5,001 bases of DNA, from positions 1-5,001 of the forward strand of contig DASQBT010000211.1 in NCBI GenBank assembly GCA_035635075.1. Reading direction: 5' to 3'. Below the pieces are notes generated by a model, which saw only the letters and a list, made by a program, of their open reading frames with translations, did no database searches and was not told the DNA's origin. The translations under genes and the position numbers were made by a program. The DNA comes from DASQBT01 sp035635075. GTDB taxonomy: Bacteria > Pseudomonadota > Gammaproteobacteria > Burkholderiales > Thiobacillaceae. Of the stretch, positions 1-4,963 are shown piece by piece (positions within the stretch are counted from its first letter, which is position 1; each line of letters starts with the position of its first letter).

Positions 1-420
1 GCCGTCGATCGTCGTGACGAACTGCGGCAAGGCATTGAGCCTCGCTTCCGCCTTGCGCCAGTCGTAGCCCGTTCCCCAATAGCGCACCAGCTCCTGGAGT
101 TTTGCGAGCGGTATGCCCTGCGACTGGTCATTGACCGTCTCCCGGTCGGGCCATCGCGTGGCGGCGATGCGCCGGCGGAGATCGACGAGTTGTTCTTCCG
201 GAACGTTGATGTGAAAGGAGCGGATTGTGCCGTCTTCTGTCCGTACCCCAGCTATACTCTGAGGCTGCACACTGCTCTGGGCGGGCTGCTGTCCGAGCAC
301 GATAGGGGACGAAGCCAGAGACACCGTTGCCGCAAAGAGCACGACGAGGAATCGTGAGAGCAGACTGAAAGCACCCGTGGTGTGGGCTTTGGTTGTGTAC
401 AATTCTTTAACGACTCTCAT
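1..420 (-). CDS. Sec-exported epoxide hydrolase paralogue, N-terminal part (cut by window edge)
   Basis: The first 140 codons of an alpha/beta-hydrolase epoxide hydrolase of the microsomal type; the catalytic domain lies beyond the left edge. Residues 1-44 form a signal peptide: a basic start (MRVVKEL), a hydrophobic core at about 20-36 (LLSRFLVVLFAATVSLA) and a likely cleavage near VLG-QQ. Residues 67-140 are the epoxide hydrolase N-terminal domain, with hallmarks DLRRRIAATRWPDRET, YDWRKAEARLNALPQF and terminal IDG. By hand alignment this stretch matches the complete epoxide hydrolase in this window at about 52 of 74 residues without gaps, so the two are paralogues. The ATG at 420 is preceded by AAAGAGATTGCA, an acceptable Shine-Dalgarno. 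The start overlaps the end of a 45-codon ORF by 14 nt, suggesting coupling. Unlike its paralogue it carries a Sec-type rather than a twin-arginine signal. Known family role: hydrolysis of epoxides to diols; the substrate is unknown. Confidence 0.88.
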   Translation of the reverse strand, partial: MRVVKELYTTKAHTTGAFSLLSRFLVVLFAATVSLASSPIVLGQQPAQSSVQPQSIAGVRTEDGTIRSFHINVPEEQLVDLRRRIAATRWPDRETVNDQSQGIPLAKLQELVRYWGTGYDWRKAEARLNALPQFVTTIDG

Positions 421-544
421 TGCAATCTCTTTGGCTGGTGAGGACGGGTATGAAATACCCGGGATGGGCATATCGCATATGCAACATGAAGAGAAAGAAA
501 AAGGATAGGACAATCAATCCGGCACTGGCATCGCATCGTTTCAT
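407..544 (-). CDS. 45-residue hydrophobic small ORF, possible membrane peptide or signal-peptide stub
   Basis: An ORF of 45 codons starting MKRCDASAGLIVLSFFFLF, with one hydrophobic segment at about residues 8-23 and a polar tail ending DCNESR. It has one of the best Shine-Dalgarno sites in the window (GGAAGGAGG, six bases before the ATG). Its ATG overlaps the stop of the RidA fragment as ATGA, and its end overlaps the start of the downstream epoxide hydrolase by 14 nt in another frame. The basic n-region and hydrophobic core would also suit the signal peptide of a gene whose body has been lost. I recognise no family. It could be a real small membrane protein, a coupling leader for the epoxide hydrolase, or a relic; the ribosome site argues it is translated. 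Confidence 0.45.
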   Translation of the reverse strand: MKRCDASAGLIVLSFFFLFMLHMRYAHPGYFIPVLTSQRDCNESR

Positions 545-768
545 GGAGATCCTCCTTCCCTTGTGATGTGGCGCGTCGCGTCCGCGCGCCCAATGAATTT
601 CGCTCCGTGGCCTTCTATGGGAAGCATCCCGCTCAGAAAAAACAGATTGCCCGTCTGTACCGCTTCCACATAAGTGCCAAACGGCTCAGGCGGCGTCGGG
701 AGCTTGATGCCAAGTTCTTTTAATCGCTGCTCGGCGCTGGCCGGCCGAGAGTCTTTACAGGCTACCAT
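541..768 (-). pseudogene. RidA/YjgF-family protein, C-terminally truncated
   Basis: Residues 10-59 (SAEQRLKELGIKLPTPPEPFGTYVEAVQTGNLFFLSGMLPIEG...KFIGR) match the N-terminal half of RidA/YjgF/L-PSP-like proteins of the roughly 150-residue subgroup that starts near AEQRLKELGI and has the FLSGMLP motif. After KFIGR at about residue 59 the similarity ends; an unrelated tail (ADATRHITREGGSP) runs into the next gene's Shine-Dalgarno and stops in an ATGA overlap with it. The half carrying the conserved arginine and the trimer core is absent, so imine/enamine deaminase activity is not expected. The first codons (MVACKDSRP) look like a read-in from upstream rather than a native start, and no strong ribosome site precedes them. 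It is probably a deletion relic. Confidence 0.75.
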
Positions 769-928
769 TTGCCACCACCGTCCACGTGCAGCACCTCCCC
801 GCCGCCCGAGGGCAACACGCTCGTCTTCGCTTTTCCACCTTGCATCCCCCCTGCGCCATCACCAGCGGTTGAGGCAACACCAGCGAGACTGCCAACACTA
901 CTGCCACGACCCGAACTACCTTGTTCAT
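762..928 (-). pseudogene. Signal peptide fused out of frame to a possible SDR C-terminus (broken gene)
   Basis: The ATG at 928 has a good Shine-Dalgarno (GAAGGAGAATCTCG) and opens a clear Sec signal peptide, MNKVVRVVAVVLAVSLVLPQ, with a VMA-QG cleavage site near residue 25. In that frame the ORF continues as cysteine- and arginine-rich nonsense to a stop at 755. The next frame, entered at a six-G run (plus-strand C run 846-851), instead gives MQGGKAKTSVLPSGGGEVLH followed by VDGGGKW and a TAG at 762. The end GGGEVLHVDGGGKW resembles the last residues of short-chain dehydrogenases (G-x-VL-x-VDGG near the C-terminus). One extra G would join the two frames. The TAG overlaps the ATG of the RidA fragment (ATGGTAG). 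Best read as an export signal whose gene was deleted and joined to the tail of another; the SDR assignment rests on a short motif and is weak. Confidence 0.5.
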
Positions 929-978
929 CGAGATTCTCCTTCGTATGTGCATTGTCTTGCCCACCTTGAGTTCACACC

Positions 979-2085
979 CTAATCAATTCGCAGGCTCTGT
1001 TCCATGGCGTAGCACTGGTCCCACACAAACACGTCGAAGGCCGCCAGCTTTGTGGACCACTTGGGGGTAAGCCGATTCACGCATTGCACCACAACGCGAT
1101 CGATGTAGTTGTCGAAAACTGCCCAGGGGTTGGTTAGGTCCCGCGGGTCAAGGCCCTCGCCGACCTTGGTGGTGCGAAGGGCCTCGCCGGCTGCCGTCTT
1201 GAGGTCATTCATGAACTCGCTTTGCAGTTGCACGTCCGCTCGCGTGCCTACCCGGGCGACGTGCCCAGCAACCAGCGTTTCGAATGGGATCTGCATGATT
1301 CTTTCAACCTGGTCGAAATAGCCGGCCATGTCCTGGGCTAAGGCTAGCCGTCGCCACGGCATCCAGCCCGGGAAAATGATGTCCACTACCATCAGCGTCT
1401 TCTGCGCCGGCGCAAAAATGAAAATGTTTCCGGGCTCATGGCCATTGCCGAAGTAGGAGAGTTCCAGAACCTGGCTGCCGACCTTCAAGGTGTAGCAATC
1501 CACGAAGGTCACAGTGGGCAGTGGCCGGTTGGGATCCTTAGCGCGGGCAAGCAGCCTCTTTGTTTCCTCCTGGGCAAGGATGACGGGTTGCCCGCCCAAA
1601 CCCTTGGTACCGCCGATATGATCGATGTGCGAGTGGCTGTAGATTACGTGCGTGATTGGCTTGTTGGTCACTTCGGCGATTGCGCTCCGGATGTGCTGGG
1701 CGAACGGCGGCGGAGCATCAACCACCACCACTCCGTCTTCGTAGACCAGAAACATCGACTGATAGGCGTTGTCGGTGATCATATACAGGCCATCACCAAG
1801 CTTCTGGATCCGATACCCCTTTGCAGGATCGACGGCAGGACCTTTGGCGGAATCGGGGACATCCATGTATTTGGCGATTCGTACACCGATCGGAGCAATT
1901 GGGGGCATGTCTGGGTACGGTACGCCGGCAGCGCCCGGACCCATGGAGCCCGTTTGTGTATGCGCAGAGTCGATCGTAGCGGCGAACAGAATAGACAACA
2001 GTGCCAGGCCCAAAACACCTTTGCGGACGGCTGGCCTGCAGGCTTGCTTGCCAAAAAGACTGATTGCTCGGCTCAGTGTCATCAT
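979..2085 (-). CDS. Secreted metallo-beta-lactamase-fold hydrolase
   Basis: A complete 368-residue protein. Residues 1-44 form an export signal with basic residues to R21/K22, a hydrophobic core at 24-37 (VLGLALLSILFAAT) and likely cleavage around DSA-HT or AHT-QT. The mature part is an MBL-fold enzyme with every zinc-ligand motif: HSHIDH (H151, H153, D155, H156), H216 in GNGHEPGN, D235 in VVDIIFPGW and H275 in VAGHVARVG. The fold begins at about 91 (GYRIQKLGDGLYMITDNAYQ). A C-terminal extension after about 290, ending YAMEQSLRID, is longer than in minimal MBL hydrolases. The start is ATGATG; the first ATG has GGGGAGGA six bases upstream. It lies 53 nt downstream of the epoxide hydrolase and is probably co-transcribed. 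Active-site residues support a Zn-dependent hydrolase; whether the substrate is a lactone, thioester or something else cannot be told. Beta-lactamase activity should not be assumed. Confidence 0.9.
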   Translation of the reverse strand: MMTLSRAISLFGKQACRPAVRKGVLGLALLSILFAATIDSAHTQTGSMGPGAAGVPYPDMPPIAPIGVRIAKYMDVPDSAKGPAVDPAKGYRIQKLGDGLYMITDNAYQSMFLVYEDGVVVVDAPPPFAQHIRSAIAEVTNKPITHVIYSHSHIDHIGGTKGLGGQPVILAQEETKRLLARAKDPNRPLPTVTFVDCYTLKVGSQVLELSYFGNGHEPGNIFIFAPAQKTLMVVDIIFPGWMPWRRLALAQDMAGYFDQVERIMQIPFETLVAGHVARVGTRADVQLQSEFMNDLKTAAGEALRTTKVGEGLDPRDLTNPWAVFDNYIDRVVVQCVNRLTPKWSTKLAAFDVFVWDQCYAMEQSLRID

Positions 2086-2102
2086 GATTCTCCTCCCCTC
2101 AT
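2082..2102 (-). promoter_or_regulatory. Tandem ribosome sites with a six-codon minicistron before the MBL gene
   Basis: Between the epoxide hydrolase stop and the MBL start there are two Shine-Dalgarno/ATG modules. The first, AAAGGAG (2111-2117), is eight bases before an ATG at 2102 that opens the minicistron MRGGES. The minicistron itself contains the second site (GGGGAGGAG), and its TGA overlaps the MBL start ATG. This can couple MBL translation to the upstream module, or be the start of a deleted gene left against the next gene's ribosome site. Confidence 0.4.
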
Positions 2103-2138
2103 TGGTGAGTCTCCTTTGGTTCGATCGTTGGCTGTGTA

Positions 2139-3503
2139 TTACCGCAGTGACCTGAACGCCGCGCGCACCTCCGCCGCGAACAGCTCCGGCTGTTCCCAGG
2201 CCGCGAAATGGCCGCCTTTGTCGAGCTTGTTGTAGTACATGAGCTTCGGATACGCGCGCTCTGCCCAGCTCCGCGGAACTGTACAGACCTCGTCAGGAAA
2301 GGCGCTCACGGCGACGGGTATGGTGACGCTTTTCGGGGCGAAGAAGGCGAACTTGTTTTCCCAATAGAGACGCGCCGAGGATATCGCCGAATTCGTCAAC
2401 CAGTAGAGCGTGATGTTGTCGAGGACGTCGTCTCGGGTGAGCCCGCCGCGTTGTCCGTCAAAGGTGCGTGCGATGAGCTCGTAACTGCGCGCGTCGTGGT
2501 CGAGCAGGAAGGCCGCCAGGCCGATGGGTGAATCCGTGAGTCCGTACAGCGTCTGTGGGCGGTTTGCCATCTCGAGGGCGTAGCCCACGCCTTTCCTGTA
2601 GAAGACGGCCAGCTGCTCGTACGCCCGCTTTTCTTCCGCTGAAAGACCATCTGGTGCGGGCTTGCCCGTAAAGGCTGCCGCGTCGATGTCTGGTGGAACC
2701 GCGAAAACCCAGTTGAGGTGGATGCCGAGCAATTCCGGAGGTGCCTGCGTACCCATCACATCCGTGACCATCGCACCCCAATCGCCGCCTTGCGCCACAA
2801 AGCGCGTATAGCCGAGGTGCTTCATCAGCACGGTCCAGGCGCGGGCGATGCGAATCGGATCCCAACCGGTCGCGGTCGGCTTGCCCGAAAAGCCGTAGCC
2901 CGGCAACGACGGAATCACGACGTCGAACGCGTCCGAGGCGCTCGCGCCATGCGCCGTGGGATGGGTCAGGGGACCGACAATCTTCAGCAGCTCGATGACC
3001 GAGCCGGGCCAGCCGTGTGTGACGATGAGCGGCAACGCATTCTCATGGTTCGAACGAACGTGAATGAAATGAATGTCCAACCCGTCGATCTCGGTCATGA
3101 ACTGCGGCAGGGCGTTCAGCTTAGCCTCGCACTTGCGCCAGTCGTATTCGGTCACCCAATAGCGCGCGAGTTCCTGAATCGTCGCGAGCTGCACGCCCTG
3201 GGAGGCATCCGCTACCGTTTCCCGGTCGGGCCACTTGGTCGCGTTGATGCGACGGCGCAGATCGGTCAGTTCCGCTTCCGGAACCTTCACCTGAAACGGC
3301 CGAATCGCGGTCTTGTCAGCGGCCTGCTCGCTGCCTGGTGGTGTAGCACTGGTTTGGCTCATGGTGTCCTCCTGTTGAGGCGTTTTGGATGTCGAATCGG
3401 CCCATGCCTCGCCGATCGTCCCTGGACTGAATGCAACTGCCAGACCCAACATCGAGTTCGCCTTGAGAAAGCGACGGCGCGAGCTGTCGTCTGGTGGTTT
3501 CAT
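2139..3503 (-). CDS. Tat-exported epoxide hydrolase, microsomal type
   Basis: A complete 454-residue alpha/beta-hydrolase. Residues 7-36 carry a twin-arginine signal (SSRRRFLK, hydrophobic stretch at 17-25, likely cleavage AWA-DS), so folded enzyme should be exported by Tat. Residues 68-175 hold the epoxide hydrolase N-terminal domain (DLRRRINATKWPDRET, YDWRKCEAKLNALPQF). The oxyanion motif HGWPG is at 163-167 and the nucleophile is D241 in GGDWG. The acid is most likely E405 in AFPDE, by comparison with FPFE of mammalian microsomal epoxide hydrolase, and the base is H432 in GGHFAAWEQPE. Lid tyrosines are candidates at Y367 (LYWLT) and Y380 (RLYWEN). The active site looks intact, for hydrolysis of epoxides to diols. 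GGGGAGGACACC precedes the ATG. A second, internal Shine-Dalgarno and ATG lie at codon 48, after the signal. The ATG overlaps the stop of an upstream 27-codon stub as ATGA. Confidence 0.93.
   Translation of the reverse strand: MKPPDDSSRRRFLKANSMLGLAVAFSPGTIGEAWADSTSKTPQQEDTMSQTSATPPGSEQAADKTAIRPFQVKVPEAELTDLRRRINATKWPDRETVADASQGVQLATIQELARYWVTEYDWRKCEAKLNALPQFMTEIDGLDIHFIHVRSNHENALPLIVTHGWPGSVIELLKIVGPLTHPTAHGASASDAFDVVIPSLPGYGFSGKPTATGWDPIRIARAWTVLMKHLGYTRFVAQGGDWGAMVTDVMGTQAPPELLGIHLNWVFAVPPDIDAAAFTGKPAPDGLSAEEKRAYEQLAVFYRKGVGYALEMANRPQTLYGLTDSPIGLAAFLLDHDARSYELIARTFDGQRGGLTRDDVLDNITLYWLTNSAISSARLYWENKFAFFAPKSVTIPVAVSAFPDEVCTVPRSWAERAYPKLMYYNKLDKGGHFAAWEQPELFAAEVRAAFRSLR
3360..3372 (-). promoter_or_regulatory. 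Internal Shine-Dalgarno and alternative start (codon 48) of the epoxide hydrolase
   Basis: CAACAGGAGGACACC directly precedes an in-frame ATG at 3362 (residue 48, MSQTSATPP), giving AGGAGG with five-base spacing. Starting here would give a 407-residue enzyme without the Tat signal and with the whole catalytic domain. The 13 bases GGAGGACACCATG are identical to those at the upstream start (3501-3513). The sequence supports a working second start; that it is used in the cell is inference. Confidence 0.5.
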
Positions 3504-3583
3504 GGTGTCCTCCCCATGGGCTGGCCGTTACCCCAGTCCTTAGAGGAGATCGGCGTGCCGTCTGCCATCGTGATCATCGTCAT
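3500..3583 (-). pseudogene. N-terminal stub of a haloperoxidase-type alpha/beta hydrolase
   Basis: A 27-codon ORF with a perfect Shine-Dalgarno (GGAGG at 3590-3594, six bases before the ATG). Its residues MTMITMADGTPISSKDWGNG followed by QP match the start of non-haem chloroperoxidase/arylesterase-like alpha/beta hydrolases, which commonly read as T-x-DGT-x-I-x-x-KDWG-x-GQP before the catalytic body. Right after GQP, where the family would continue with V-x-F-x-HGWP, the reading becomes MGRTP and stops. Those last codons are the epoxide hydrolase's own ribosome site, and the TGA overlaps its ATG as ATGA. The hydrolase body is gone. The stub is probably still translated and could couple to the epoxide hydrolase. 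The family assignment rests on about 20 residues. Confidence 0.6.
3501..3513 (-). repeat. 13-bp direct repeat of the ribosome site/start module
   Basis: GGAGGACACCATG (minus strand) occurs here at the epoxide hydrolase start and again at 3360-3372, 141 nt (47 codons) inside the gene. The interval encodes exactly the Tat signal and linker, so the signal segment is bracketed by two copies of the module. Confidence 0.8.
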
Positions 3584-3675
3584 CGGTGACCTCCGGTTCG
3601 GTCGTCGCGGGGGTCGACCGGATCACGTGAATTTCAAAGCGCAAGAAAAGCGTCTGCCGGTGTGGTGAAGCGGGG
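3584..3675 (-). other. Intergenic stretch before the haloperoxidase stub
   Basis: No gene is evident in these 92 bases. They hold an 8-bp palindrome TCACGTGA (about 3622-3629), a GGTCGACC palindrome (about 3612-3619) and the Shine-Dalgarno for the 3583 start. No convincing -35/-10 pair or terminator with a T-tract is seen. Confidence 0.4.
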
Positions 3676-4057
3676 TTAGACAGACCCGCCTGCCGCCTCT
3701 GCAACAGGGGCATCGAGGGGATCGCGATAGTTATCGACTCCCACGAGCTTGCCGTCATCCGGCAGGTTTGCTAAGGCCGGCGAAACGGCTTGGGCCGGCA
3801 TCGCCTGGAAAACCGCTGACGGATCGTGGGCGATCAGGAGTGGTTCGGGCCGTTCCATCAGGACCGGTTGAGGCGGCTGAGCTGGGGCGACGGCATCGTC
3901 TGACGGCATGCCCTGGGCGGGCGTGGGTGTGCTTTTTCCCCCGGGGTGGGGCGGCAGGTTGGAGGTCATCTCCTGAGCGTGGACCCAGGCGATCAAAGCA
4001 GGTATCAGCACCAGGGGACGTGACCGCGAGAACCCAGTGCCCTTGAGGTTTCCACAT
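3676..4057 (-). pseudogene. Proline/alanine-rich secreted protein with a frameshift in its signal peptide
   Basis: A 111-codon frame ends at 3676. Its natural opening is missing: the frame's only starts are poor (GTG at 4011, no Shine-Dalgarno), yet it begins mid-signal (PLVLIPALIAWVHA-QEMTS). One frame away, an ATG at 4057 (or 4063) with AGGAG upstream gives MWKPQGHWVLAV, a suitable basic n-region and core start. Joining the two with a single-base change near 4020 (GTCACGTCCCC) yields a coherent signal peptide with a VHA-QE cleavage site. The mature part of about 100 residues is low-complexity and rich in P and A (GGKSTPTPAQGMP, APAQPPQPVLMERPEPLL), ending DNYRDPLDAPVAEAAGGSV. I recognise no family. 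It is either a pseudogene, a sequencing error, or less likely a frameshifting site. It heads the minus-strand gene series. Confidence 0.5.
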
Positions 4058-4063
4058 CGCCAT

Positions 4064-4285
4064 TTCTCCTGACCTGACCTCGAGCGGAAAGCGAGCTACC
4101 ACCGTGGACAACCCACGGACCGTTCAAACCCACTTCAGGATAAAGTCTCCTAGGAAACAGGCCGGCGCTGGCCTGACCTGGCCGCGCGGGCACGTCCGCG
4201 TTCAGAATCCAACCGGGCGGCGCTTACCGCAGGAGCGGCCGGATGGGCGCTTTTGCCAGCCGACCAATCGCACGGGGTCGGCGAA
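4064..4285 (-). other. Non-coding stretch upstream of the operon
   Basis: About 220 bases with no supported gene on either strand; the reading frames here lack ribosome sites or recognisable sequence. It contains a 6-bp-arm GC hairpin at 4158-4175 (CAGGCC, GGCGCT loop, GGCCTG) and a TCCTAGGA palindrome at about 4148-4155. It probably includes the 5' leader of the minus-strand genes. Confidence 0.35.
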
Positions 4286-4314
4286 ATGATGTAGTTACAT
4301 TCTATAGTAAACAA
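4286..4314 (-). promoter_or_regulatory. Weak candidate promoter for the minus-strand operon
   Basis: On the minus strand TTGTTT (4309-4314) and CATCAT (4286-4291) are 17 bases apart, fitting sigma70 spacing with 3/6 and 4/6 matches. This AT-rich patch sits just upstream of GC-rich leader DNA, about 230 nt before the first gene. The match is poor and other hexamers are possible. Confidence 0.2.
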
Positions 4315-4320
4315 ATACTA
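4305..4320. promoter_or_regulatory. Dyad TAGTA-N6-TACTA, possible operator
   Basis: TAGTA AACAAA TACTA is a perfect 5-bp inverted repeat overlapping the -35 of the candidate promoter, in the most AT-rich patch of the left region. Its position suits a repressor site, but short AT-rich dyads arise easily by chance. Confidence 0.2.
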
Positions 4321-4584
4321 ATACCCTGCTGGTTCCCTTCACAAGGCAGGAAATCTTTAGCGGATCTCACCCCGCGCCAGTAAGGCGGAGAGAGCAAAGC
4401 CGCTTTCGATTCCATCAAGCCGGCTGGCTGATGGAGAAGAGAAGCGACCCCTTTGAGACTCTCGCTAATCCACAGCAGGCGGCTACCCTTGCCCTCGCCG
4501 CCTTGACGGGCTCACCTCGCGCCTTGGGTCGCCCTGTTGGTCCGCTCTCTAGCGTGATCATTCCCTCTTGGCTGAAGATCACAT
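4321..4584. other. Anonymous stretch between the operon region and the IS remnant
   Basis: There is no gene I can support in these 264 bases. A plus-strand frame (4431-4613, MEKRSDPFETLANPQQAATL...) and a minus-strand frame starting near 4558 (MITLESGPTGRPKARGEPVK...) are both open, but neither has a good ribosome site or a recognised family. The plus frame runs past the likely IS boundary, so if it was ever a gene its end comes from the IS. Confidence 0.3.
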
Positions 4585-4912
4585 GTAGGAGTTACGCATT
4601 GACAACCGGTTGAAATTGTGAATTAAGATTTTCCATACTAGGCATGATGGAATGAATAAACGCCGCTATCACGTCATTAAACAAATCCCGCTGTAACCGG
4701 TAGCAATTGCTAATCAGCTCCATAGCGCACAGGCGCTGCAACTGGACATAACCGCAAAGCGCGGAAAAAAAGTGATTCCGTATAGGCACTTGGCCACGCA
4801 CCTGAAAATGCTCAACATGGCACACCTGCTTAATGGCCCGGTGATATTGCTCAATTTGCCAGTGCTGGTCATGCAACCGGAGGAAAGCTTCCCGGTTAAC
4901 GGCACCCGATTA
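4585..4912 (-). mobile_element. 5'-truncated insertion sequence, IS4/IS701-like
   Basis: Contains the C-terminal part of a DDE transposase and, just past its stop, a candidate right end read on the minus strand as TGCGTAACTCCTA (about 4587-4599), which includes the stop codon. Short spacing between transposase stop and IS end is usual for compact elements. The rest of the element, including the other terminus and about two thirds of the transposase, is absent. Base composition is visibly AT-richer than the operon to the left. The exact outer boundary cannot be fixed without a full copy. Confidence 0.6.
4592..4909 (-). pseudogene. Transposase C-terminal fragment, IS4/IS701-like DDE family
   Basis: An open frame of 105 codons, closed upstream by TAA at 4910-4912 and with no proper start. 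Residues read NREAFLRLHDQHWQIEQYHR, then AIKQVCHVEHFQVRGQVPIRNHFFSALCGYVQLQ. The block WQIEQYHRAIKQ supplies the third catalytic acid (E of QIEQ) and the E-(6)-K signature of IS4-type transposases; the usual Y-(2)-R positions are both histidine (H-DQ-H). The VEHFQVR and HFFSALCGYVQLQ segments resemble the IS701-like branch. The C-terminal tail ends SQFQPVVNA. The two upstream catalytic aspartates are missing, so it is inactive. It looks cut where the neighbouring element begins. Confidence 0.8.
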
Positions 4913-4916
4913 CCCA

Positions 4917-4930
4917 TAAGTCTCAACTTA
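4917..4930. repeat. Small inverted repeat TAAGT-CTCA-ACTTA at the junction of two IS elements
   Basis: A perfect 5-bp-arm dyad immediately after the truncated transposase frame and 34 bases before the next transposase start. It may belong to the terminal region of the right-hand element; this cannot be confirmed from one end. Confidence 0.3.
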
Positions 4931-4963
4931 TTGTAATATCAGGCTTTTAAAGGCGAGAGCTAA

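Noticed and set aside
1438..2235. A 265-codon open frame on the plus strand opposite the MBL gene.
   Set aside because: It lies wholly over the antisense of a gene with full zinc-ligand motifs and part of the epoxide hydrolase; its product has no recognisable domain and it has no ribosome site.
2718..3668. A 316-codon open frame on the plus strand opposite the epoxide hydrolase.
   Set aside because: It is a mirror frame caused by the GC-rich codon pattern; the minus strand encodes an intact catalytic triad and Tat signal, and the plus product is arginine-rich without domains.
3540..3758. A 72-codon minus-strand frame ending in an acidic stretch TDDDDHDG.
   Set aside because: It has no ribosome site, crosses the stop of the proline-rich gene, and is out of frame with the well-supported start at 3583; the acidic run is a shadow of the MTMITMADG reading.
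4158..4175. A GC-rich hairpin CAGGCC-GGCGCT-GGCCTG considered as a terminator.
   Set aside because: There is no T-tract on either strand and the stem is only six base pairs.
4433..4558. A minus-strand frame MITLESGPTGRPKARGEPVK, faintly like peptides read from dispersed proteobacterial repeats.
   Set aside because: The resemblance is a few residues (ARGEPV) and no repeated DNA unit is visible in the window.
4603..4612. The palindrome CAACCGGTTG considered as an operator or recombination site.
   Set aside because: It lies inside the transposase C-terminal coding sequence, and a 10-bp palindrome alone is not distinctive.
4431..4613. A 60-codon plus-strand frame (MEKRSDPFETLANPQQ...).
   Set aside because: It has no ribosome site and no recognised family, and it runs across the likely IS end, so its last codons are IS sequence.
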